Assembly: GCF_041651515.1 (NCBI RefSeq)
Contig: NZ_JBAZJF010000002.1
Location: forward strand, 372,001 to 436,000
DNA: 64,000 nucleotides
Direction: 5' to 3'
Source: Sulfuricurvum sp041651515
Lineage (GTDB): Bacteria > Campylobacterota > Campylobacteria > Campylobacterales > Sulfurimonadaceae
Below, in pieces: positions 16,486 to 25,357 of the stretch. The notes under the pieces were generated by a model. It was given only the letters and a program-made list of their open reading frames with translations. It searched no databases and was not told the origin of the DNA. The translations under genes and the position numbers were made by a program. Each line of letters starts with the position of its first letter. Within the stretch, counting starts at the first letter, position 1.

Positions 16486-16600
16486 GTTATATCCATTGTT
16501 TTTGGGTGAATTGTAGCATGTGAAGTACGATAGAAGGTAAAATAGAAAATTAAACTTCCATTATAAGGGTCTGCTTATCTTAGTTTATGAAAAAATGGGG

Positions 16601-16606
16601 TATAAT
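16601..16606 (+). promoter_or_regulatory. Candidate -10 box of ilvC
   Basis: TATAAT preceded by GGGG, 45 bp before the ilvC ATG at 16652. No convincing -35 box. The in-between leader (about 40 bases) contains AAGGATACC as a ribosome site but no obvious leader peptide. Confidence 0.5.
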
Positions 16607-16651
16607 CCGCGAAATTTTAAGCATTTCAACGCTTACTCTAAGGATACCTTC

Positions 16652-17674
16652 ATGGCATTGAACGTCTACTACGATAAAGATTGTAATATCGAATTAATCA
16701 AAAGCAAAAAAGTCGCAATGATCGGTTTTGGATCACAAGGTCATGCACACGCGGAAAACCTACGCGACAGCGGTGTCGAAGTTGTTATCGGTCTTCGCAA
16801 AGAAGGAAGCTCATGGGGCAAAGCGGAAGCTAAAGGATTCAAAGTTATGACCGTTGCGGAAGCATCAGCCTATGCAGACGTTGTTATGATTCTTCTTCCG
16901 GATGAAAACCAAGCCGAAATCTATAAAAATGAAATCGCTCCGAACCTCAAATCGGGTGCAACTATCGCATTCGGTCACGGTTTCAGCATCCATTACGGAC
17001 GCATCAAGCCGGCAGCGGATATCAATGTTACAATGATCGCTCCTAAAGCTCCGGGTCATACGGTTCGTTCAGAATTCGTTCGCGGCGGCGGGATTCCCGA
17101 TTTGATCGCAGTAGGACAAAATCCAAGCGGTACTACTAAAGAATTGGCGCTTTCATACGCTTCTGCTATCGGTGGAGGACGTACGGCTATCATTGAAACG
17201 ACGTTTAAAGACGAAACCGAAACAGACCTCTTCGGAGAACAAGCGGTTCTTTGCGGCGGTGCCGTTTCTCTCGTTCAAGCGGGATTTGAAACATTGACGG
17301 AAGCGGGATATGCTCCGGAGCTAGCTTACTTCGAGTGTCTTCACGAATTGAAATTAATCGTTGACTTGATGTTCGAGGGGGGAATCGCGGATATGCGTTA
17401 TTCAATCTCTAACACAGCGGAATACGGTGACTACGTCAGCGGTAAACGTGTTATCAATGCGGAATCAAAAGCGGCAATGAAAGAGATCTTAAAAGAGATC
17501 CAAGATGGCCGTTTCGCGAAAGACTTCATCCTTGAAGGTCAAGCGGGTTACCCTCGTATGAACGCTGAGCGTGCAAATGCAAAAGCATCATTGATTGAAC
17601 GTACAGGGGTACAATTGCGTGCAATGATGCCATGGATTTCTAAAAATAAAATCGTTAACCAAAGCACAAACTAA
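16652..17674 (+). CDS. ilvC: Ketol-acid reductoisomerase
   Basis: 340 aa class I KARI of the branched-chain amino acid pathway; it isomerises and reduces acetolactate or acetohydroxybutyrate using NADPH. ATG 16652 (MALNVYYDKDC) is preceded by AAGGATACCTTC; a longer frame from 16595 crosses the -10 box. Rossmann motif GFGSQGHAHAENLRDSG, then FGHGF and MIAPKAPGH. The catalytic acidic residues lie in TDLFGEQAVLCGG and YFECLHELKLIVDLM. Confidence 0.97.
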   Translation: MALNVYYDKDCNIELIKSKKVAMIGFGSQGHAHAENLRDSGVEVVIGLRKEGSSWGKAEAKGFKVMTVAEASAYADVVMILLPDENQAEIYKNEIAPNLKSGATIAFGHGFSIHYGRIKPAADINVTMIAPKAPGHTVRSEFVRGGGIPDLIAVGQNPSGTTKELALSYASAIGGGRTAIIETTFKDETETDLFGEQAVLCGGAVSLVQAGFETLTEAGYAPELAYFECLHELKLIVDLMFEGGIADMRYSISNTAEYGDYVSGKRVINAESKAAMKEILKEIQDGRFAKDFILEGQAGYPRMNAERANAKASLIERTGVQLRAMMPWISKNKIVNQSTN

Positions 17675-17683
17675 TTCTCCTTT

Positions 17684-17700
17684 CAGAGCTTCTTGCTCTG
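17684..17700 (+). terminator. Hairpin after ilvC
   Basis: CAGAGC-TTCTT-GCTCTG forms a 6 bp stem with a five-base loop starting 10 bases after the ilvC stop. No U-tract follows, so it may be a weak terminator or a 3' stabilising element. Confidence 0.4.
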
Positions 17701-17730
17701 ATAACCCCACAATGAGGCTCTACCCAGTCC

Positions 17731-18765
17731 ATGCACAAATATCAGCGCTCTTCTAAACTTTTCACTCGATCTGCAGTTACTAAAATCATTTGGATTCTCA
17801 GTGTTTTAATAGCCACCATCGGAGCATTTTTCATCGGGTATTTTTTAGGATTTCAGCAAGCCGAAAAAGAGCTTAGACATGAGCGAGAGCAGACTCAAAA
17901 GCTGATTGATCAGATTCAGTCGATTGCAAAAATCGATGAGATGAATGTGACAGCTTCCTCTAAAGCACAAACACAAGATAAAGAGATCGATCGGCTCAAA
18001 ACTGAACTTAAGTCATTACTTCTTAAAGAACGTGAAGCGCCTAGTGCACGACATGAGTATGCCCCAAAGGAGCCAAAAGCCTCACCCCCTCCAAGTGAAA
18101 AGCGCATTCCCCGTGTAAGCGGAACGGAAGGTAAACTGGTCATTATCATTGATGATGTTTCGTATGAACGTGATATCGCAGCCATTCGATCGGTTGGACT
18201 GCCGTTGGTGATGTCCTTTTTGCCACCAAGTCCCCGACATCCGGAATCGGCACAGCTAGCGGCCAAAGAGGGGACATATATGGTTCACCTTCCTATGGAA
18301 GCGGTCAGTTTTACCGATGAAGAACCGGAGACGTTGCACGTGGGGGACAGTGAAGAAAAGATTGCCAATAGAATTGCGGAGCTAAAGCGTTTATATCCAC
18401 ACGTTCACTATATGAATAACCATACCGGTTCCAAATTTACTTCGGATACAGCGTCGATGGAAAAGCTGCTTCCCATCCTCAAAAAAGAGGGAATTGTTTT
18501 CGTGGACAGTCGAACTATCGGAACCACCAAAGTTCCTGAGATAGCTAAAAAACTTGGATTGCGATATCTGGGCAGAGATGTTTTTCTGGACCATGAAGAT
18601 GGAGTAGAAAATGTCAAACGTCAGATCAAAGAAGCGGTAGAACAAGCGAAGAAATACGGGACAGCAATCGCTATCGGTCATCCGCGCAAGGATACGATCG
18701 AAGCATTGAAGCAGTCGTGCGGCATTCTCTCCCAAGTCAAGATCGTAGGTATAGGAGATATCTAA
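17731..18765 (+). CDS. Divergent polysaccharide deacetylase family protein (YibQ-like)
   Basis: 344 aa with an N-terminal membrane anchor (IIWILSVLIATIGAFFIGYFLGF, about 18-40) and a coiled-coil segment (about 45-105). The periplasmic catalytic-like domain (about 125-344) has the family features LVIIIDDVSYERD, VMSFLPPSPRHPESA, VHLPMEAV, MNNHTGSKFTSD and IAIGHPR. This divergent family retains the NodB-like fold. Its substrate is unknown; an envelope polymer is likely. It follows ilvC by 56 bp and converges on the giant repeat gene. Confidence 0.85.
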   Translation: MHKYQRSSKLFTRSAVTKIIWILSVLIATIGAFFIGYFLGFQQAEKELRHEREQTQKLIDQIQSIAKIDEMNVTASSKAQTQDKEIDRLKTELKSLLLKEREAPSARHEYAPKEPKASPPPSEKRIPRVSGTEGKLVIIIDDVSYERDIAAIRSVGLPLVMSFLPPSPRHPESAQLAAKEGTYMVHLPMEAVSFTDEEPETLHVGDSEEKIANRIAELKRLYPHVHYMNNHTGSKFTSDTASMEKLLPILKKEGIVFVDSRTIGTTKVPEIAKKLGLRYLGRDVFLDHEDGVENVKRQIKEAVEQAKKYGTAIAIGHPRKDTIEALKQSCGILSQVKIVGIGDI

Positions 18766-18794
18766 ATATGGAAGCGGTCAAATATAAGATAGAA

Positions 18795-18819
18795 ACCGTC
18801 AGTTGATTTACTGGACGGT
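18795..18819. terminator. Hairpin between convergent genes
   Basis: ACCGTC-AGT / ACT-G-GACGGT forms a 9 bp stem with one bulged base and a six-base loop, lying between the deacetylase stop and the last codon of the minus-strand gene. It could end transcription from both sides; no U-tract is seen. Confidence 0.4.
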
Positions 18820-21800
18820 CATACGATGAAATTCCAATTCTGTGCCGTTGTATAGGTTCCCTGCATTTCGACAGAGTTGACGAAATTTCCGGCAACCTCT
18901 TGGATACTCATACCGTGATTGATTGCATCCATCCAGTAGCTTTTTCCTGCAGTGTCTGAAGCGCGTCCAAGCATGAGTTGGTAGAACGTTTCGATTTTTG
19001 CATCATTGCTCATGGTATCCCATGCCGTATTGGTGTTGGTAAAGTATTCGCTGGAACGGACGAAATCGGTGGCAATAGCACCGATACTATTGCCGTTATT
19101 GAACATCGATGCCCAGTATTGAAATCCATTAAGGTCGGCTTGGCGTCCAAGTACGTGTTGGTAGAGTGATACGATTTGGGTCAAATCTTCATTATTGGAA
19201 ATGCTATAGGTTCCGTTGCCGAATTGGATACTTTCCGCATTGACGATAGTATCAGTATGACCTGTGGCGAGTGTCTGAACATAAGTTTTTCCATTATCAC
19301 GGGTAATGATATAATCGCTCATATTTCCGCTGTAGGTGACAGTATCGTTTCCACTTCCTCCGAAGATTCGGTCATTGCCTCCTGCGGAATGAACGGTATC
19401 ATCTCCTCCTCCGGCATGAATTTCATTATCACCCGGTCCGCATGTAATATCTTGATGCCCATCTCCGGTAAAAATGGTTTGTTTTCCTTCACTGCCGTTG
19501 AGAATGATGTTTGCTCCGATGAGGGTTGCGAATTCGACATTATTAAGATTGATCGTTGTATTGGACGGAAGTGCTTGTGCATCGATGACCAGTGCTTCTA
19601 CGGGAGGCAATTGTCCGGCATTTGTTGCTACGGTGGAGGCTGTTCCCTGGATTGTAATTGGGGTTGAAGGAGCGTTTGTCCCGGAGTCTGTCAACGTTAT
19701 TTTATTGATTATCAGATTGTCTGTTACACCGTTCAATGTTTGTAAGAAGCTAGAACCGCCGCTGAGCATATTGCTTTTACTCGCATCCGTTGATGGAGCC
19801 GTTTCAGTAATAAGGGCAATCAAATTATTGATGGAATCTTGCATTGTATGTGCGGTGACGGGGGCGCGTGCACCGATTGCCGTCAATCCTACTCCGGTTG
19901 GGAGGCTCGCCGTAGTTGCCCAATCGGTATGGGTGCTTTCTCCCCAGAAGAGAGGGATGTCCGCCGTACTCGCACTACCGGTAATGTCCACGCGGTTGGA
20001 GGTGATCGGTGCGATGATGATCTCGTCTACTGTGTTGCCGTTCGTATCGGTTGTGGTGGTTGTTTGTACTGTGGCACCGTCAATTGTAGTAGTCGGAGTG
20101 GAGGGTATGGGAGGTACTACATTATTGGTGGAAATGACAGTAGTGGCACTATTGGTCGCAGCAGCAGCGATGCCGTCACTTACGCTTACCGCAAAGGTGG
20201 TGGTTTCACTCGCACCGGATGCAACATGATTGTCCGTCGGAGTGAACACCAGTGCATGGATGGCTGATTGTGCCTGTGCTGCTGTACCGCTAAAGGTGTA
20301 TACACCCGTACCTGCATTATAGGTACCGCCGCTTAGGTTGGAGAGAGCTCCTTTGGATGCGGTATCGAGCGTAACCGTCAGGGTCTGAGTTTGCGCGGTA
20401 TCGGCATCGGAGATCGTAAATGCCGAGAATGGCGTAGCGGTTGCCGTATCGTTGATATTGGTCACGGCGGTTGCCCCGCCCACAAGCGGTGCGTCATTGA
20501 CCGAGGTCGAAACGACGGTGGTAGAATTATTGGTCGCAGCAGCAGCGATGCCGTCATTCACGCTTACCGTAAAGGTGGTCGTTTCGGTCAATCCCGGATT
20601 GACATGGTTGGCCGTAGGGGTGAATACCAGCGCGCGGATTGCCGCTTGTGCTTGTGCCGCCGTACCACTAAAGGTGTACACTCCCGTACCTGCATTATAG
20701 GTACCGCCGCTTAGGTTGGAGAGAGCTCCTTTGGATGCTGTATCGAGCGTAACCGTCAGGGTCTGAGTTTGCGCGGTATCGGCATCGGAGATCGTAAATG
20801 CCGAAAACGGTGTAGCGGTTGCCGTATCGTTGATATTGGTCACGGCGGTTGCCCCACCAATAAGCGGTGCGTCATTGATCGAGGTCGAAACGACGGTGGT
20901 GGTCGCATCAGTTGCGGTAACTGCCGTAGTGGCATCAGAAACGGACAGAGTAAACGTGGTCGTTTCGGTCAATCCCGGATTGACATGATTGGCCGTCGGG
21001 GTGAACACCATGCCTCGGATGTCCGTTTGTGCTGTTGCTGCTGTGACATTGGTCAAGGTGTAGGAGCCGTTGTGGTTATCGGTAAATCCTGATAGAGTTG
21101 TGAAACTCCCTTTGGCTTGGGTGTCCAGCGTTACGGTGACAGTGACGTTGTTTCCGGTTCCGGCATTTGCGATGGTAGCAGCCGAAAATGGCTGATCCGT
21201 GGCGTTGTCGTTGACCGCTTGATTCGCTGATACGCCGCCGATCGTAGGTGGCGGGTAAATGGCGATGGAGACGGTATCGGTGGCAGTGCTGAATGCCGTT
21301 GTACCACCGTTGGTGGTCGTATCTACTTTGGTCGCTGCTGTGCCACTGGTCTGATCCCAAGCACGGAAAGTCAGTGCGGAGAGGATGTTGCCGCTGATGC
21401 CGTTGTTGGAGTGGTAATACAAGCGGGTATTGGCATCCGAAGCCAGCAGCAGCGCGCTGTTGGCTGCCACCCCCCCCCCTGCTGTCCAGGTTGTCCCGGC
21501 ATTGGTGGAGTAATACAGGGTGCCATTCGTGGTATCGGTCGCAGTGATTGCGATCCCTTTCACCGCAGCGCTATCCGCATCGGTGATTCCCCCCACCAGT
21601 GCAGAGAGCAGTGTACTACCGGTGCTGGAACCGTTGCTCGGTGCGGACGGGTTGATCCCTAAACCGTTCAAGGAAGGAGAAGCGGCGGCATTGAGCACCG
21701 GCGCATCGTTGATCGAAGCGGAGATCACGGTGGTAGCCGCATCGGTCGCCGAATTGCCTGCCGCATCGGTGGTGAGGACGGTGAACGTGGTGGTTTCGCT

Positions 21801-23969
21801 CGACCCCGGGGCAACGCGGTTGGCGGTCGGGGTAAATACCAGCCCCTGGATCGCGGTGGTCGCATTTGCCACCGTGCCGGTATAGGTATACACGCCGCCG
21901 CCGGCATTGGTAAAGCCGTTCAAGGTGGTGAAGCTCCCTTTGGCCGCCGTGTCCAGCGTGATCTGCACCGTTACGTTGTTGGCCTCGGTAAACGTCATCG
22001 CCGAGAACGGAGAGTTTGTAGCATTGTCGTTGACTGCCTGAGCTGCTACACCGCTGGAAATAGTCGGTGCTGTGGTATCCAGCACATACGCTTGAGTACT
22101 CGCCGTGCCGCTATTACCTGCCGCATCCGATACCCGTACCTGCAAGGTATTACTGCCGGACAGTGTTTGTCCTGCCAAAGACCATGTGTTCGCCCCGACA
22201 CTTGTCGTAGCAGTCGTCCACGTACTACCGTTATCTAATGAAACTTGGACAATCTCTCCTGATACTAAATTAGCGCTGAGAGTCCCGCTGATGGTTTGAG
22301 CAGTGGTTTTGGTGATGAAGTCGGTCGAGCTGGTTCCGGTATCGGCAGAGAGAGCCATCGTCGCAATGGTAGTGGTCGGTGCTGTGGTATCCAGCACATA
22401 CGCTTGAGTACTTGCCGTGCCGTTATTACCTGCCGCATCCGATACCCGTACCTGCAAAATATTACTGGGAAGCAGTGTTTGTCCTGCCAAAGACCAGGTG
22501 TTTTGACCGATGACGTTGGTTGCCGTCGCCCATGTGGTGCCATTATCCAACGACACTTGGACGATTTCCCCTGCCACGGTTACCCCGCTCAAAGTTCCGC
22601 TGATGGTCTGTACGGCAGTTTTGCTGATGAAGTCGGTCGAGCTGGTTCCGGTATCGGCAGAGAGAGCCATCGTCGCAACGGGAGTGGTCGGTGCCGTGGT
22701 GTCCAGGGTATAGGTATGAGTATACGCGGTACTGCTGCCGCCCGCATTGGTTACACGGGCTTGCAAGGTGTTGCTGCCGGAGAGGGTCGCGGCCAGTGAC
22801 CAGGTGTTTTGTCCGATAGTGTTGGTCGCCGTCGTCCATGTGCTGCCGTTATCTAGCGACACTTGGACGGTTTCTCCCGTCACCGTTACCCCGCTCAAGG
22901 TTCCGCTGATGGTTTGAGCAGCGGTTTTGGTGATGAAGTCGGTAGAACTGGTACCGGTATCGGCTGAAAACAAGGCAGTAGATATTGTGGTAGTGGGAGC
23001 AGAAACAGGTAGAGTAAAGACGATAGTATCGGCTTCAAACTCGACTGTCCCTCCACCATTGGCTGTAACTTTGATAGATGTGACTGGACCCCAGGCATTG
23101 GCGCCTGATAGATTGACTGTATAAGAGGGCCCTGTACCACTATTATCATACAAATTATTATATGTTGGATTAACATTGTAAGTATGGGTAGTCGCCCCAT
23201 TAAAACCCTGAATTGTAAAATCTGTAACTTGACCGGTATTAGTAATAAAACCTATAAGAAAACTCGATACATCCACCGCACTGTTAAAAGCAAAATTGAT
23301 ATAACTGTTTCCGTTTGTATTAGAAAAAACTATATTTCCGCTTCCAGGATTCCAAATTGCCAGTCCATTATCATTGGTTGTCACACTCACAGTTACACCG
23401 TTTACGGTTTGCTGAATAGGTTCATTAGGTGTTGCTGTTGTAAAATCAAAAGTAGAAGGTGCAAGTATTTGATTGTAGTCTGATATTACAAGAGCGTTAC
23501 TTGTCACTTGTCCTATTTGCTTTTCTAATACCCAGTCCCCGCCAAGACTGCCTGAACCCGTAACATCGTTCGATGCGGCAATATCCGCCCCAGTTACTTG
23601 AGCGAGTTTACCGATGAAATCAACGCCGTTTTGATCGGCAGCGACGTTACACCCATACAGAAGGATGTCCCCCGATTCGCTAAGGCTACTGCCGATTTGT
23701 GATAATACCCCTGCGTAGTCGTTGAGATTCGCACTGTCGAGATTTAACGCACCCAGATTGAGCGCTCCATCGCTTCCGTGGCTGAGGAGATGAATTGCGC
23801 TTAGATTCGAATATCCGGACGTAATCGCCGCCATTTGCGCCAAAACGTCACCGTTGCTGTTCAGTACATAGACGGGGGTGCCCGCCGGGATTCCGGCAAC
23901 TAAAGTTTGATAGTCGGCGACATTGTTGAGGACAAAAGCGATCTGTTGGGGTTGAGTAACGGTATCCAT
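18819..23969 (-). CDS. Giant secreted repeat protein (DUF4347, Ig-like/cadherin-like repeats, RTX, DUF4214)
   Basis: 1716 aa. Residues about 8-165 are a DUF4347 domain (IHLLSHGSDGALNLG, ILLYGCNVAADQNG). About 170-330 is a beta-rich domain. About 335-640 holds three Ig-like repeats of 102-104 aa (SADTGTSSTDFI...). About 645-1250 holds cadherin-like repeats of roughly 100-126 aa (NDAPLIGGATAV). About 1508-1544 holds RTX nonapeptide turns (GGGDDTVHSAGGNDRIFGGSGNDT), which bind Ca2+. About 1590-1700 has two DUF4214 units (LYQHVLGRQADLNGFQYW). No Sec signal; together these suggest export by a type I system and a surface adhesin-like role. AGGAG precedes ATG 23969. A G10 tract lies near codon 831. 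Confidence 0.9.
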   Translation of the reverse strand: MDTVTQPQQIAFVLNNVADYQTLVAGIPAGTPVYVLNSNGDVLAQMAAITSGYSNLSAIHLLSHGSDGALNLGALNLDSANLNDYAGVLSQIGSSLSESGDILLYGCNVAADQNGVDFIGKLAQVTGADIAASNDVTGSGSLGGDWVLEKQIGQVTSNALVISDYNQILAPSTFDFTTATPNEPIQQTVNGVTVSVTTNDNGLAIWNPGSGNIVFSNTNGNSYINFAFNSAVDVSSFLIGFITNTGQVTDFTIQGFNGATTHTYNVNPTYNNLYDNSGTGPSYTVNLSGANAWGPVTSIKVTANGGGTVEFEADTIVFTLPVSAPTTTISTALFSADTGTSSTDFITKTAAQTISGTLSGVTVTGETVQVSLDNGSTWTTATNTIGQNTWSLAATLSGSNTLQARVTNAGGSSTAYTHTYTLDTTAPTTPVATMALSADTGTSSTDFISKTAVQTISGTLSGVTVAGEIVQVSLDNGTTWATATNVIGQNTWSLAGQTLLPSNILQVRVSDAAGNNGTASTQAYVLDTTAPTTTIATMALSADTGTSSTDFITKTTAQTISGTLSANLVSGEIVQVSLDNGSTWTTATTSVGANTWSLAGQTLSGSNTLQVRVSDAAGNSGTASTQAYVLDTTAPTISSGVAAQAVNDNATNSPFSAMTFTEANNVTVQITLDTAAKGSFTTLNGFTNAGGGVYTYTGTVANATTAIQGLVFTPTANRVAPGSSETTTFTVLTTDAAGNSATDAATTVISASINDAPVLNAAASPSLNGLGINPSAPSNGSSTGSTLLSALVGGITDADSAAVKGIAITATDTTNGTLYYSTNAGTTWTAGGGVAANSALLLASDANTRLYYHSNNGISGNILSALTFRAWDQTSGTAATKVDTTTNGGTTAFSTATDTVSIAIYPPPTIGGVSANQAVNDNATDQPFSAATIANAGTGNNVTVTVTLDTQAKGSFTTLSGFTDNHNGSYTLTNVTAATAQTDIRGMVFTPTANHVNPGLTETTTFTLSVSDATTAVTATDATTTVVSTSINDAPLIGGATAVTNINDTATATPFSAFTISDADTAQTQTLTVTLDTASKGALSNLSGGTYNAGTGVYTFSGTAAQAQAAIRALVFTPTANHVNPGLTETTTFTVSVNDGIAAAATNNSTTVVSTSVNDAPLVGGATAVTNINDTATATPFSAFTISDADTAQTQTLTVTLDTASKGALSNLSGGTYNAGTGVYTFSGTAAQAQSAIHALVFTPTDNHVASGASETTTFAVSVSDGIAAAATNSATTVISTNNVVPPIPSTPTTTIDGATVQTTTTTDTNGNTVDEIIIAPITSNRVDITGSASTADIPLFWGESTHTDWATTASLPTGVGLTAIGARAPVTAHTMQDSINNLIALITETAPSTDASKSNMLSGGSSFLQTLNGVTDNLIINKITLTDSGTNAPSTPITIQGTASTVATNAGQLPPVEALVIDAQALPSNTTINLNNVEFATLIGANIILNGSEGKQTIFTGDGHQDITCGPGDNEIHAGGGDDTVHSAGGNDRIFGGSGNDTVTYSGNMSDYIITRDNGKTYVQTLATGHTDTIVNAESIQFGNGTYSISNNEDLTQIVSLYQHVLGRQADLNGFQYWASMFNNGNSIGAIATDFVRSSEYFTNTNTAWDTMSNDAKIETFYQLMLGRASDTAGKSYWMDAINHGMSIQEVAGNFVNSVEMQGTYTTAQNWNFIV
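20140..20900 (-). repeat. Two near-identical 378 bp coding repeats
   Basis: Sequence recurs at an exact 378 bp offset (126 codons): for example ttggtcgcagcagcagcgat at 20152 and 20530, and gtaccgccgcttaggttgga at 20323 and 20701. Differences are scattered single bases. The units encode the cadherin-like modules with the shared TFSGTAAQAQ segment. The high identity indicates recent duplication or ongoing gene conversion. Confidence 0.9.
21470..21479 (-). repeat. Homopolymer tract C10 (G10 in coding sense) inside the giant repeat gene
   Basis: Ten consecutive C on the plus strand, read as G10 in the gene and encoding GGG within TAGGGVAANS near codon 831. It is the longest G/C run in the window; most others are 6-8. 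In Campylobacter and Helicobacter, G/C tracts of this length undergo slipped-strand phase variation. In this sequence the frame is intact (ON). Confidence 0.9.
22060..22990 (-). repeat. Three Ig-like coding repeats of 306-312 bp
   Basis: The segment gaagtcggt(c/a)ga recurs at 22317, 22629 and 22935 (periods 312 and 306 bp), and agcacatacgcttgagtact recurs at 22081 and nearly at 22393. The units encode domains of the type SADTGTSSTDFI...ISGTLS...VQVSLDNG...WSLAG. They have diverged more than the 378 bp repeats. Confidence 0.88.
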
Positions 23970-24209
23970 GGATACTGGCTCCTAAAGTATGAAATAAGAT
24001 TATGGTAAAACCATCCGTAAAGAGTTTCTAAAAGCCCTTTAATTAGGTAGTATCCTAACTTTTGAAAACAACTTTATGTTATTTTTTGCCGATAATTGTA
24101 GTATAGATCATCATAAATAATTATTAAAAAATGACTTTTTGTCATAAAAAAAGAGAGTTTATAGGAATGTGATACAATATCTCGAATGACACCTCAAGAG
24201 GTTACAGAG

Positions 24210-24980
24210 ATGAAAATCACCGAGCATATCACTGAACTAGAAGCGATGAAACGTTATCCCGAAACCCTTTACTACAAAGGTTCCATCGACCTCCTTTCCT
24301 CTCCTAAAATCTCCATCGTCGGAACACGTCGTCCAAGCCCCTACACTCGCACCATGACCTATGAGCTTTCAAAGAAACTCTCTCATGCCGGAGTAGTGAT
24401 CGTTAGCGGTGCTGCCGCAGGAGTTGACACCCTCGCGCATGAGGGGGCCGGTGCGGCGCATACGATTGCGGTAATGCCTTGCGGTATTCATCATCGCTAT
24501 CCGACGTCTAATACTGCATTGATTGAAAACATTGAAAAAAGCGGTTTAGTCCTTAGTCAATTTGATCCCGATTTTTCAGCTACCCATTGGAGCTTTGTGA
24601 TTCGCAATGAGATTGTTGTGGCTCTAGGAGACGCACTCATCGTTACGGAAGCCGACATGGGGAGTGGAAGTATGCGAAGTGTAGAGTATGCGCTGGAGAT
24701 GGGCAAAAAGATATACGTACTGCCACACCGTCTTGGGGAGAGCGAGGCGACACACAGGTTGTTGGCCGATGGAAAAGCGACTGCTATCGAAGAGATCGAC
24801 CGCTTTGTCGCGCAATTCGGCGTGAGCGTGGTGCAGAAGCATACCGATACATCGTTTATCGCCTTTTGCCGCACCTCTCCGACGTACGAAGAAGCCGTAT
24901 TAAAATTTCCAAGCGATATTTTTGAAGCGGAATTAGGTGGTGTGATCGAAGTGAGAAATGGAAGGATAATTGTTGTTTAA
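24210..24980 (+). CDS. dprA: DNA processing protein DprA/Smf
   Basis: 256 aa from ATG 24210, preceded by AAGAGGTTACAGAG; an in-frame ATG at 24186 has no ribosome site. Rossmann-like DprA core: ISIVGTRRPSPYTRTMTYELS, VVIVSGAAAGVDTLAHEGA, TIAVMPCGIHHRYP, NEIVVALGDALIVTEAD, GSGSMRSVEYALEMGKKIYVLP. DprA protects incoming single-stranded DNA and loads RecA during natural transformation. It lacks the extended N-terminal and C-terminal domains of larger homologues. A TACAAT -10-like box lies just upstream at about 24173. Confidence 0.93.
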   Translation: MKITEHITELEAMKRYPETLYYKGSIDLLSSPKISIVGTRRPSPYTRTMTYELSKKLSHAGVVIVSGAAAGVDTLAHEGAGAAHTIAVMPCGIHHRYPTSNTALIENIEKSGLVLSQFDPDFSATHWSFVIRNEIVVALGDALIVTEADMGSGSMRSVEYALEMGKKIYVLPHRLGESEATHRLLADGKATAIEEIDRFVAQFGVSVVQKHTDTSFIAFCRTSPTYEEAVLKFPSDIFEAELGGVIEVRNGRIIVV

Positions 24981-25021
24981 TATGCTTCAGTGCGGCAAAA
25001 GGGTAGCCCTTTGCCGTTCAA

Positions 25022-25342
25022 TTAATGTTGAGCCGTACTTTCATATCCGTAGTGTTTTACGAGATAATTGATGATGGTTTGCTGATCTTCTTTTGGGATC
25101 GGTGCTTTGAACTCATTTACCATTTTTTGGACGGTTCCTGTCCAGTAGGGACGGCTTTTTTTCCCTTGGTTAAGGATGTAACCGAATGAATGGCAAATAA
25201 GGCAGTATTGTTGTGTCACTTCATCATGATCACCCGCTTCGACAGGGTAATCGACATAGGGCATTTCGATTGGTTTGGCCACTTGTGCAAACAGAGCAGA
25301 TGCGCTTAGTAATACACTTGCAAATAATAATTTCATTTTCAT
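25022..25342 (-). CDS. sorB: Sulfite dehydrogenase cytochrome c subunit
   Basis: 106 aa periplasmic monohaem cytochrome with signal peptide (MKMKLLFASVLLSASALFAQ) and haem site CLICH. The distal ligand is probably a Met among MVNEF. It directly follows sorA by 15 bp, and the pairing with a SorA-type molybdoenzyme identifies it as the electron acceptor that passes electrons toward cytochrome c oxidase. The known SorAB pair of Campylobacter jejuni has the same order. Confidence 0.88.
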   Translation of the reverse strand: MKMKLLFASVLLSASALFAQVAKPIEMPYVDYPVEAGDHDEVTQQYCLICHSFGYILNQGKKSRPYWTGTVQKMVNEFKAPIPKEDQQTIINYLVKHYGYESTAQH

Positions 25343-25357
25343 AATCTCTCTCCCTCC

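Noticed and set aside
19474..20267. Long plus-strand open frames opposite the giant repeat gene
   Set aside because: They are antisense shadows created by the low-complexity Ala/Thr/Val repeats; they repeat with the same period, have no ribosome sites and carry no family resemblance.
18819..23969. CRISPR-like or transposon repeats
   Set aside because: The repeats are long, in frame, adjacent and code for protein modules; there are no spacers, inverted ends or target duplications.
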